Shown here: in pieces, positions 1 to 5,108 of the stretch
Position numbering within the stretch: the first letter of the stretch is position 1
Layout of the letters: each line of letters begins with the position of its first letter
Source: JBGPIT01 sp041485125
Lineage (GTDB): Bacteria > Desulfobacterota > Binatia > UTPRO1
DNA length: 5,108 nt
Assembly: GCA_041485125.1 (NCBI GenBank)
Contig: JBGPIT010000378.1
Span: 1 to 5,108, forward strand
Direction: 5' to 3'
Position numbers and translations under genes: made by a program
The notes under the pieces: model-generated
Database searches by the model: none
Told to the model about the DNA's origin: nothing
The model's input: only the letters and a program-made list of their open reading frames with translations

Positions 1-782
1 AAGTTGAACGCCAGCACCGCGAACAACACCGCCGCGCCGGGAAAGAGCATGAGCCAGGGCGCCACCCGGTAGTAGCTCGTCGCCTCCTGGATCATCCGGC
101 CCCAGGTCGGCGTCGGGGGTGGCACGCCGATGCCGAGAAAGCTGAGGCCGGCGTCGAGGAGGATCGTGCCCGAGGTGCTGAGCGCCGCGATCACCAGAAT
201 CGTCGGCAGCGCGTTCGGCAGGACGTGGCGGAGGAGGATCCGCGCGTGGCCGCCGCCCATGGCGCGGGCCGCGAGCACGTACTCGCGCTCGCGCAGCGAC
301 AGCACCTCGCTGCGGATGACGCGCGCCACGCCCGTCCAGCTGACCAGGCCGATCACGACGAAGATCGTCCACACGCTCGGGCGCAGGACGGCGGCGAGCG
401 CGACGGCGAGGAGCAGGCCGGGAAACGCCAGCATGACGTCCGTGAAGCGCATGAGCACGACATCGGTCGCGCCGCCGAAGTAACCTGCCACCAGGCCGAT
501 CGCGCTGCCGATCGTCATCGTCACCAGCATCGCGACCAGGCCGACGAGCAGCGAGATGCGGGCGCCATACAGCAAGCGCGAGAGCACGTCGCGGCCGAGG
601 TCGTCGGTGCCGAGGTAGAACGGGGCCGCCGGCGGCATCGGCTCGGCAAGCTGCGGCGCGACCGCGGCCGTCGGATCGTACGGCGCCAGAATCGGCCCGA
701 GCGCCGCGAGCAGGAGCAGGACAGCTCCCATGACGAGACCGCTCGCAAGCAGCCAGCGCGAGCCCGCGTGCCGCGTGCTCAT
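1..782 (-). CDS. dppC: Dpp/Opp-type ABC transporter permease, DppC-like (3' end cut by window)
   Basis: This is the second inner-membrane permease subunit of a dipeptide/oligopeptide/nickel-family ABC importer; it pairs with the DppB-like protein encoded just upstream. I translated 260 codons from the ATG at 782 to the window edge. There is a hydrophobic segment at about residues 12-33, then the family signature YLGTDDLGRDVLSRLLYG (56-73). The EAA loop that contacts the ATPase is at about 168-192 (EYVLAARAMGGG, then LPNALP). It is followed by LSFLGIGVPPPTPTWG (213-228), typical of DppC/OppC. The ATG overlaps the TGA of dppB as ATGA (782-779), so translation is probably coupled. Family members run about 280-300 residues, so roughly 20-40 C-terminal residues lie beyond position 1. 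The substrate cannot be read from a permease alone; peptides, nickel, glutathione or opines are all possible. The symbol denotes the family, not a proven dipeptide role. Confidence 0.95.
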   Translation of the reverse strand, partial: MSTRHAGSRWLLASGLVMGAVLLLLAALGPILAPYDPTAAVAPQLAEPMPPAAPFYLGTDDLGRDVLSRLLYGARISLLVGLVAMLVTMTIGSAIGLVAGYFGGATDVVLMRFTDVMLAFPGLLLAVALAAVLRPSVWTIFVVIGLVSWTGVARVIRSEVLSLREREYVLAARAMGGGHARILLRHVLPNALPTILVIAALSTSGTILLDAGLSFLGIGVPPPTPTWGRMIQEATSYYRVAPWLMLFPGAAVLFAVLAFN

Positions 783-1696
783 CCGAGACGAATCCGCGGA
801 TCGACGAGGCGGTAGGTGAGATCGACCGCGAGATTGGCGGCGACGACGAGCGCGGCGCCGAGCAGGACCGTGCCCATGATGACCGGCACGTCGAGGCTCA
901 AGACCGCGTCGAAGGCGAGCCGCCCGAGACCGGGCCAGTGGAAGACCGTCTCGGTGAGGACGACGCCGTTCAAGAGCGCCGCCAGGTCGAGGCCGAGGAC
1001 GGTGATGAACGGCAGGCTCGCGTTCCGCAGCGCGTGCACCGCGATGAGACGCAGCGGCCCGACACCGCGCGCCCGCGCGGCGCGGATGTAGTCGGATCCG
1101 AGAACGGCCACAAGATTCGTGTGCAGGAGCCGGGCGTAGTACACGCCCGTGCCGACGCCGAGCACCAGCGCCGGCAGCACCAGGTGGCGCAGATCGCCCG
1201 CGCCGCCGAGCGGCAAGAGGCGCCAGCGATAGCCGACGTAGTAGAGCGCCAGCATGCCGAGCCAGAAGACCGGCGCCGAGAGCACGACGAGCGAGCCGAC
1301 GAGCGCCGCGCGATCGAGGAGACTCCCGGCGAGTGGCGCCGTGACGAGACCGCCCGCGAGCCCGACGACGATCGCGACTGCGAGACCGGCGCACGCGAGC
1401 GTCGCGGTCGCGGGGAGACGCCGGGCGAGAATCTCACGGACGGGCTGGCGCGTCGCGTACGACCGTCCGAGGTCACCCTGCACCAGCCGGCCCACATAGC
1501 GCCCGTACTGGACGTAGAGCGGCTGATCGAGACCGAGCTCGCGGCGAATCGTCGCGATCGTCTGCGCGTCGGCACGCGGTCCCGCGACCACCCGCGCCGG
1601 ATCGCCCGGGACGAGAAACACGATCGCGAAGGTGACCCAGGTCGTGCCGAGCAGAATGACGAGCGCCCACAACAGTCGCCCGGCGAGGTAGCGCAC
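779..1696 (-). CDS. dppB: Dpp/Opp-type ABC transporter permease, DppB-like
   Basis: This is the first permease subunit of a peptide/nickel-family ABC importer, 305 residues, the usual full length. The N-terminal membrane segment (about 7-29) is followed by VPGDP (29-33) and the periplasmic region with LGLDQPLYVQYGRYV (54-68) and GDLGRSY (74-80), all typical of DppB. Further hydrophobic segments lie near 97-124, 131-154, 171-190, 228-250 and 271-293. The EAA loop is at about 202-229 (DYIRAARARGVG, ending NASLP). ETVFHWPGLGRL (249-260) and the terminal DPRIRLG are also family hallmarks. The start is GTG at 1696: an in-frame TAG sits only four codons upstream (1706-1708), so no earlier start is possible, although no Shine-Dalgarno sequence is visible. 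It is the first gene of its transcript in this window; the substrate-binding protein and ATPase genes are not upstream and may lie beyond dppC. Confidence 0.96.
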   Translation of the reverse strand: MRYLAGRLLWALVILLGTTWVTFAIVFLVPGDPARVVAGPRADAQTIATIRRELGLDQPLYVQYGRYVGRLVQGDLGRSYATRQPVREILARRLPATATLACAGLAVAIVVGLAGGLVTAPLAGSLLDRAALVGSLVVLSAPVFWLGMLALYYVGYRWRLLPLGGAGDLRHLVLPALVLGVGTGVYYARLLHTNLVAVLGSDYIRAARARGVGPLRLIAVHALRNASLPFITVLGLDLAALLNGVVLTETVFHWPGLGRLAFDAVLSLDVPVIMGTVLLGAALVVAANLAVDLTYRLVDPRIRLG

Positions 1697-1812
1697 GAGG
1701 GCGAGCTAGCACGTGTCGTGCAACGGTTCCATCGACCGCGACCGGCGCGCCGAGCGCGTGAGGTCGCGGCGCTTGACCGTTCGCGGCTCCTGCACTACGC
1801 GCGTGCGAGCCG
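1697..1812. promoter_or_regulatory. Divergent intergenic region between dppB and the plus-strand hypothetical gene
   Basis: These 116 bases separate two divergently transcribed genes, so promoters for both are expected here. On the plus strand TTGACC (1773-1778) resembles a -35 box, but the hexamer 17 bases on, TACGCG (1796-1801), matches a -10 box only in its first two bases and would leave almost no leader before the ATG at 1813. On the minus strand I see no convincing -35/-10 pair. A short inverted repeat, GCACG-TGT-CGTGC (1709-1721), ends 13 bases upstream of the dppB GTG and could be an operator or an RNA hairpin. A palindrome CGGCGCGCCG lies at 1743-1752. All these sites are weak in such GC-rich DNA; only the divergent arrangement is firm. 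Confidence 0.4.
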
Positions 1813-2382
1813 ATGCGCATCCTCTTCTACGTGACGATGGCGGTTCTCGTGATCGCGCTCCTCGGACCGCCGGGCTGCCGGCGCGTCCGCGAGCACGTCC
1901 TGCTCTCGCTCGTCCGCGAGAGCGAGCGCCCGCTCGACATCGTCGACGACGAGCCGCTCGTCTTCCGCTTTCCGCCCACCGACGTCCGTGCCGTCGCCGT
2001 CATCGACTACCAGGACGCGGCAACCGGCGACGCGCACCTGTCCTTCGTCCCACCCGACGGCTCGTCGGCGTACGCATGGGCGGCCGGCGTATGCCCCGAG
2101 TGGTCGCCATGCCTCGAGTCGAGGCCGGCGCAGACGCTGTCGGAGCTCACCTACGGCAAGGTGCCGGACGGGCTGCAGCAGATCGAGCCGCCGTCCGGCT
2201 CGGTCGCGCCGTTGCAGCCGAACCGCCTGTACGGTCTCGCGCTGCTCGGCACCAAGCTCTTCTCGCTGAAGGTCTTCTATCGCGACGACCGCGGTCTTCA
2301 CCTGATGGAGGGGACCCGCTTCGCCGAAGCCGTCGTCCACAATCGACGCGACGAGCTGCGAGACTTCCTCGCCGCGCGCTGA
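1813..2382 (+). CDS. Hypothetical protein with N-terminal membrane anchor or signal segment
   Basis: I do not recognise this 189-residue protein. Almost every codon ends in G or C and the frame is open throughout, which supports it as a real gene. Residues 3-18 form one hydrophobic segment after a single basic residue, ending at PPGC with Cys22. This resembles a lipoprotein signal, but proline at position -3 from the cysteine breaks the lipobox, so an uncleaved anchor or ordinary secretion signal is as likely. The rest (about 23-189) is soluble and mixed in charge, with a CPEWSPC pair (Cys94, Cys100) that could form a disulfide outside the cytoplasm. The start is the ATG that places the hydrophobic stretch at the N terminus; upstream there is only a weak GAG-type ribosome site. 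It stands alone: divergent from dppB and convergent with the dehydrogenase gene 21 bases away. Confidence 0.8.
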   Translation: MRILFYVTMAVLVIALLGPPGCRRVREHVLLSLVRESERPLDIVDDEPLVFRFPPTDVRAVAVIDYQDAATGDAHLSFVPPDGSSAYAWAAGVCPEWSPCLESRPAQTLSELTYGKVPDGLQQIEPPSGSVAPLQPNRLYGLALLGTKLFSLKVFYRDDRGLHLMEGTRFAEAVVHNRRDELRDFLAAR

Positions 2383-2403
2383 CGTCGCTTAGGACCGAGC
2401 GGC

Positions 2404-3138
2404 TCAGCTGATACCGCGGCCGCCGTCGACCGGGAGCGTCGCGCCGGTGATGAAGTCGCCCTGCTCGATCAGGAAGAGCACGGCGGCGACGATGTCCTGA
2501 GGATCGCCGAAGCGGCGGAGCGGCGTGCGGCTGAGGGCGCACGCGCGCTCCTCCTCGCTGCTGCCTTCGGGCATCAAGATCGGCCCGGGGGCGACGCAGT
2601 TCACTTGCACCTCCGGAGCGAGGGCCTTCGCCAGACCGCGCGTGAGCGCGACCAGCGCGGCTTTCGACACGCTGTAGGGGACGAAGTCGCGATACGGCCG
2701 CTCGCCGTCGCCGTCACCGATGTTGATGATCTTGCCGGCGCCGCGCGCCCGCATGGCGCGCCCGAGCCGCAGCGACAACACGTACGGCGCGGTCAGGTTG
2801 ACGGCGAGATTCTCCCGCCACTCGTCGAGGCCGACGCTCTCGATCGGCGTGCGGTAGAAGACCGAGGCGCTGTTGACGAGGACGTCGACCGCGCCGAAAT
2901 GCGCGCTCGCCGCGTCGGCGAGACGCTCGACCTCGGCGGTCGACGCGAGGTCGGCCGCGAACGCCGCGGCGTCACCGCCGCGCGCGCGGATGCCGGCGAC
3001 GACGGCAGCGGCCTCGTCCGCGGAGCGGCCGTAGTGGACCGCGACGCGCGCGCCGCGCGCGGCGAGACCTTCGGCGATCGCGCGACCGAGCCGGCGGCCG
3101 GCGCCGGTGACGAGCGCGACGCGGCCGTCGAGATTCAC
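2404..3138 (-). CDS. Short-chain dehydrogenase/reductase of the pteridine reductase (PTR1/FolM) type
   Basis: This 244-residue protein is a full-length NAD(P)H-dependent short-chain reductase. The cofactor loop is TGAGRRLG (11-18), which fits the TGxxxRxG form of pteridine reductases rather than the general TGxxxGxG. HYGRSADEA (35-43) resembles the HYHRSAAEA stretch of Leishmania PTR1, whose following basic and Ser residues favour NADPH. NSAS (89-92) replaces NNAG, and VFYRTPI (93-99) parallels the PTR1 substrate-pocket strand. Asn114, Tyr155 and Lys159 (YSVSK) are the catalytic residues; the usual catalytic Ser is replaced by Asp142, as in PTR1. VNCVAPGPI (179-187) and a C-terminal VDGG (237-240) complete the fold. 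The likely activity is reduction of dihydro- or oxidised pterins, though substrate is inferred. The start is GTG at 3138, overlapping the TGA of the phosphatase gene as GTGA, with a partial AGG ribosome site seven bases upstream. Confidence 0.93.
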   Translation of the reverse strand: MNLDGRVALVTGAGRRLGRAIAEGLAARGARVAVHYGRSADEAAAVVAGIRARGGDAAAFAADLASTAEVERLADAASAHFGAVDVLVNSASVFYRTPIESVGLDEWRENLAVNLTAPYVLSLRLGRAMRARGAGKIINIGDGDGERPYRDFVPYSVSKAALVALTRGLAKALAPEVQVNCVAPGPILMPEGSSEEERACALSRTPLRRFGDPQDIVAAVLFLIEQGDFITGATLPVDGGRGIS

Positions 3139-3896
3139 TGCCGCACCTGCGCGAGGATCTCCTGCATCACGCCCTTCGCGGCGGCGACGATCGGCTCCGG
3201 CGCGCGCGAGCCGTCGAGCAAGGCGGCGAGGTCGACGGGAACGCCCGAGAGATAGGCGAGGTCGCCGCCGACCGCCGCGAGCAACGCCGCGCCGGCGGCG
3301 ATGTCCCAGATGCGCGGCCGGCCGAGCAGCGCCGCCACCGCCGCGCCGCGCGCGACCAGCGCCATGTGATACGCCGTCGAGCCGAGCGAGCGGACCTTGC
3401 CGGGGAAGCGGATGCCGCCGCTCCGGTGCAGGTCGGAGTGGGTCGCGATGAAGAGGTCGCTGTCGGTCACGATCCGCGGCTCACCGCCGATCGCGCGGCC
3501 GTTCCACTCCGCCTTGCCGTCCTCGGCGCTATAGGTCTCGGCCGTCATCGGCAGATGGGTGATGCCGCCGATCGCTTGGCCGCGGCAGACGATGCCGACG
3601 GTTACGCACCAGGTCGGCAATCCGGAGACGAACGCCGAGGTGCCGTCGATGGGGTCGAGCGTGATCGTACACTCCGCGTCGGACGGGCCGATTGAGCCGT
3701 GCTCCTCACCGAGCAAACGCGCGTTCGGGGCAACGACGGGAACGCGCTCGATGAGGAAACGCTCGACGGCGCGGTCGGCCTCGGTGACGAGCGTGCGGTC
3801 GGCCTTGCGCTCGGCGGCGACGTTCCGGAAGTAGCTGCGCGCGAGCTCGCCGGCCTCGATCACGATCGGTGCGAGGTCGCGGATCGACGGGGTCAC
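3135..3896 (-). CDS. Inositol monophosphatase-superfamily phosphatase
   Basis: This 253-residue protein is a complete, cytoplasmic, Mg2+-dependent phosphomonoesterase of the inositol monophosphatase fold. The metal site is intact: VTEAD (37-41), GEEHG with Glu64 (63-67), LDPIDGT with Asp81 and Asp84 (80-86), and WDIAAG with Asp198 (197-202). LGSTAYHMALVARG (171-184) is the usual substrate-side segment. After DGT the sequence is SAFVSGLP rather than the NFxHGxP common in SuhB-like enzymes; the SG form is seen in histidinol-phosphatase-like (HisN) members, so the substrate is open: inositol phosphate, histidinol phosphate, a nucleotide bisphosphate or another small phosphate ester. The start is GTG at 3896, directly after an in-frame TAG (3897-3899), so no longer product is possible; no clear ribosome site precedes it. 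Its stop overlaps the start of the pteridine-reductase-like gene, so the two proteins should be made together. Confidence 0.95.
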   Translation of the reverse strand: MTPSIRDLAPIVIEAGELARSYFRNVAAERKADRTLVTEADRAVERFLIERVPVVAPNARLLGEEHGSIGPSDAECTITLDPIDGTSAFVSGLPTWCVTVGIVCRGQAIGGITHLPMTAETYSAEDGKAEWNGRAIGGEPRIVTDSDLFIATHSDLHRSGGIRFPGKVRSLGSTAYHMALVARGAAVAALLGRPRIWDIAAGAALLAAVGGDLAYLSGVPVDLAALLDGSRAPEPIVAAAKGVMQEILAQVRQ

Positions 3897-3910
3897 CTAG
3901 TCAACATACA

Positions 3911-3960
3911 GGAGCGCCGGCGCGGCGCGAATGCGGAGAAACGCGGCCCGCCGGCGCGCC
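3911..3960 (-). terminator. GC-rich hairpin after the DUF1499 gene, probable terminator or attenuator
   Basis: Bases 3911-3929 and 3942-3960 form an imperfect inverted repeat: 16 of 19 pairs match, with a nine-pair perfect core (3914-3922 with 3949-3957) and a 12-base loop (3930-3941). The stem begins one base after the DUF1499 TAA in the direction of transcription. It is followed on the minus strand by TGTATGTT, which is T-rich for this genome but not a true T tract. A competing smaller hairpin exists inside the distal arm: six pairs, 3914-3919 with 3923-3928, and a three-base loop. The position, between two same-strand operons, fits a terminator; the missing T run leaves Rho-assisted ending, partial read-through or mRNA 3'-end protection as alternatives. 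Confidence 0.6.
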
Positions 3961-3961
3961 G

Positions 3962-4477
3962 TTACTTCAGCCGCTCGACCTCGCCGTGCGCGCCGACCGC
4001 CTCGAGCGCGTCGTAGAGATCCATGACGTGGCGGGTGTTGGCCCCGAGGTCGCCTTGGCCGACGCGCGACACGGACTTGATCTGCACCAGGGGACGGCCG
4101 CCCGGCTCGGGGACGACGCTCACGTTGACGTCGTCCTTGAAGCGAAAGAGCTTGCTCGTCACGATCGCGTGCAGCTCGCGGCTGTTGTCGTTGCTCTCCG
4201 CGACCGTCCAACTCGGCATGCGGCCGACGGCTTCTTTCACCTTGCCGAAGAGCTCGTCGGCGGAGAGCGAGTAGTGCCGCGTGCGCAGCTCCGGGAAGGG
4301 CGAGCGCAGGTCGGTCTGCGCGGTGTGGAAGTTGAGATAGCCGTAGAGCCGAACGAACGAGCCCGGCGGGTCGTTGAGCGGCAGTGCGTTTCCCATCACG
4401 CCGCCCGCGAGCAGCGCGACGAACAGCACGATCAACACGACCACTGTCAGCACGATCCTCTTGATCACCTTGAACAT
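3962..4477 (-). CDS. DUF1499 family membrane-anchored protein
   Basis: This 171-residue protein belongs to the DUF1499 family, whose biochemical role is unknown. Residues 1-7 are basic, followed by one long hydrophobic segment at about 8-28, so it is probably anchored in the inner membrane with the rest outside the cytoplasm. Family landmarks occur in order: FPELRTRHY (61-69), the W-containing turn at MPSWTV (87-92), IVTSKLFRFKDDVNV (105-119), and SVSRVGQGDLGAN (135-147), the S-x-SRxGxxDxGxN signature. The length is full for the family. The ATG at 4477 is fixed by a perfect AGGAGG five bases upstream. It follows the LolA-like gene by 15 bases on the same strand, so both are surely cotranscribed and probably act in the envelope. 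The hairpin immediately after the TAA suggests it is the last gene of that operon. Confidence 0.93.
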   Translation of the reverse strand: MFKVIKRIVLTVVVLIVLFVALLAGGVMGNALPLNDPPGSFVRLYGYLNFHTAQTDLRSPFPELRTRHYSLSADELFGKVKEAVGRMPSWTVAESNDNSRELHAIVTSKLFRFKDDVNVSVVPEPGGRPLVQIKSVSRVGQGDLGANTRHVMDLYDALEAVGAHGEVERLK

Positions 4478-4480
4478 CGT

Positions 4481-4490
4481 CCCCTCCTCC
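4481..4490 (-). promoter_or_regulatory. Strong Shine-Dalgarno site of the DUF1499 gene
   Basis: On the minus strand the ten bases read GGAGGAGGGG, containing a perfect AGGAGG (4488-4483) five bases before the ATG at 4477. It lies between the TAA of the LolA-like gene and this start. It is by far the best ribosome site in the window and suggests higher translation of DUF1499 than of the neighbouring GTG-started genes. Confidence 0.9.
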
Positions 4491-4492
4491 CG

Positions 4493-5108
4493 TTACGGCT
4501 CGCCGCGCTCCAACGTGCGTTGGCTGAAGAGATCGTCCGCGAGGCCGCGGTTGTGGGTGAGCTCGAGCACCTCGACGACCGTCCGGCCACCGGTCTCGAG
4601 GGTCTTCATCTCGAGGCGATACGGCGTCGGTATGCCGTCGGTTACCCGGAAGTCGCCGAGGTCGAGCACTTTGACCGGCGCGTCGGCGCCGACGAACTCC
4701 ATCTTCACCGGCACCAAGTCGGACTTGCGCTCCCAGACCCGAACCGCCGTGTACCCTACCGTCTCCGGATCGCGCGGCGTGAAGCGCAGGACGAACGCCG
4801 GTTCGCCGCCGACGGGCTCGTCGGCGCCGAGCACGACCGCGGCCTCGGCGTCGGTCCAGCGGGTGATCTCGTTCACGATCTCGAGATCGCGGTAGGAGAA
4901 GTCGGTACCGGCGAAGCTCTCGTTCTTGGCGCGCGCGCCGATCTGGCGGGTGCGCTTGAGCTCCGGCAAGTAGAGCCACTGCTCGTCGTCGCGCCCGCCG
5001 TGCGCCCACTGAAGAAACCCGGTGCCGCGGAGCTCGGCCGGGGCGCGGAAGAAGACGAGCGCCTTCTCCTCGCCGCCGCGGTAGCGACGGCTGAAGCTCT
5101 CGATCTCG
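4493..5108 (-). CDS. LolA-like outer membrane lipoprotein-sorting family protein (5' end cut by window)
   Basis: The reading frame is open from the TAA at 4493-4495 to the window edge, giving 204 visible residues. The sequence fits the COG2834/PF17131 outer membrane lipoprotein-sorting family, a periplasmic LolA/LolB-like half-barrel that holds acyl chains. Visible-residue landmarks are LVFFRAPAELRGTGFL (17-32), the WLYLPELKRTRQI stretch (44-56), and SFAGTDFSYRDLE (64-76), all strongly typical; a second half with repeated beta-strand pattern follows. Family members are about 240-260 residues, so some 40-60 N-terminal residues, including the expected signal peptide, lie beyond 5108. The TTG at 4969 is an internal leucine codon in WLYLPEL, not a start. 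It precedes the DUF1499 gene by 15 bases. Paralogues of this type often sit beside RND/MMPL exporters, so it may serve a specific lipid or lipoprotein route rather than being the housekeeping LolA. Confidence 0.92.
   Translation of the reverse strand, partial: EIESFSRRYRGGEEKALVFFRAPAELRGTGFLQWAHGGRDDEQWLYLPELKRTRQIGARAKNESFAGTDFSYRDLEIVNEITRWTDAEAAVVLGADEPVGGEPAFVLRFTPRDPETVGYTAVRVWERKSDLVPVKMEFVGADAPVKVLDLGDFRVTDGIPTPYRLEMKTLETGGRTVVEVLELTHNRGLADDLFSQRTLERGEP

Noticed and set aside
225..815. Plus-strand open frame (196 codons), His/Arg/Asp-rich, opposite dppC
   Set aside because: Antisense shadow of the dppC-like gene, whose full translation shows all permease motifs; the charged repetitive composition is a codon-bias artefact.
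1700..1730. GGAACC on the minus strand (1730-1725) as an extracytoplasmic sigma factor -35 motif
   Set aside because: No convincing -10 motif lies 16-17 bases downstream; a single short match in 116 bases is not evidence.
1742..1752. The 11-mer CCGGCGCGCCG occurs here and again at 3951-3961
   Set aside because: It is a GC palindrome of a kind expected often in this composition; two copies do not make a repeat family.
938..1834. Long plus-strand open frame (298 codons) opposite dppB
   Set aside because: It is the antisense shadow of a well-supported permease gene; its product is dominated by Arg, Glu, Asp and Ala with no hydrophobic core or motif, as expected from GC-rich codon bias.
1795..2340. 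Minus-strand open frame opposite the plus-strand hypothetical gene
   Set aside because: The plus-strand frame has near-total G/C third positions and a sensible N-terminal hydrophobic segment; the minus-strand product is a charged shadow without such features.
2383..2440. Possible terminator in the convergent gap between the hypothetical gene and the reductase gene
   Set aside because: Only four-pair stems can be drawn and there is no T tract on either strand.
2605..3255. Plus-strand open frame (216 codons) opposite the reductase and phosphatase
   Set aside because: It crosses two genes with intact catalytic motifs and has the typical Arg/Asp/Ala shadow composition.
3876..3904. TTGACT on the minus strand (3904-3899) as a -35 box
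   Set aside because: The hexamer 17 bases downstream is CGCGAC, not -10-like, and transcription would begin inside the phosphatase coding region.
3897..5009. Minus-strand open frame of 370 codons spanning the LolA-like and DUF1499 genes
   Set aside because: It is a different frame of the same strand over two genes with clear family signatures; the product is an Arg/Gly/Ala-rich low-complexity sequence with no recognisable fold.

Overview
The window is very GC-rich with almost every third codon position G or C. It reads as ordinary chromosomal DNA of a GC-rich, probably Gram-negative bacterium. The Gram-negative reading rests mainly on a LolA-related outer-membrane lipoprotein-sorting family protein at the right edge. 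The style (metagenome-like deltaproteobacterial, Binatota- or Rokubacteria-like) is only an impression; no gene here fixes the phylum. I see no rRNA, tRNA, CRISPR array, insertion sequence or phage gene.

Layout, right to left because most genes are on the minus strand. (a) 5108-3962: a partial LolA-like gene followed 15 bases later by a DUF1499 gene with a textbook ribosome binding site; both look like envelope proteins in one operon. A strong GC-rich imperfect hairpin (3911-3960) begins one base after the DUF1499 stop codon and probably ends or attenuates that transcript. (b) 3896-2404: an inositol-monophosphatase-superfamily phosphatase and a short-chain dehydrogenase of the pteridine reductase type, translationally coupled through a GTGA overlap. 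(c) 1813-2382 on the plus strand: one unrecognised small protein with an N-terminal hydrophobic anchor, convergent with the dehydrogenase gene (21-base gap, no clear terminator) and divergent from the transporter genes. (d) 1696-1 on the minus strand: two Dpp/Opp-type ABC permease subunits, dppB-like and dppC-like, joined by an ATGA overlap; the second runs off the left edge about 20 to 40 residues before its expected end.

Functionally this looks like several small independent units rather than one system: peptide, nickel or related solute uptake (dppBC), a phosphatase/reductase pair, and an envelope pair. The most thought-provoking item is the tight coupling of a phosphatase with a reductase that carries the pteridine reductase signatures, which suggests, but does not prove, a role in pterin metabolism. 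I find no convincing evidence for an undescribed multi-gene defence or mobile system.
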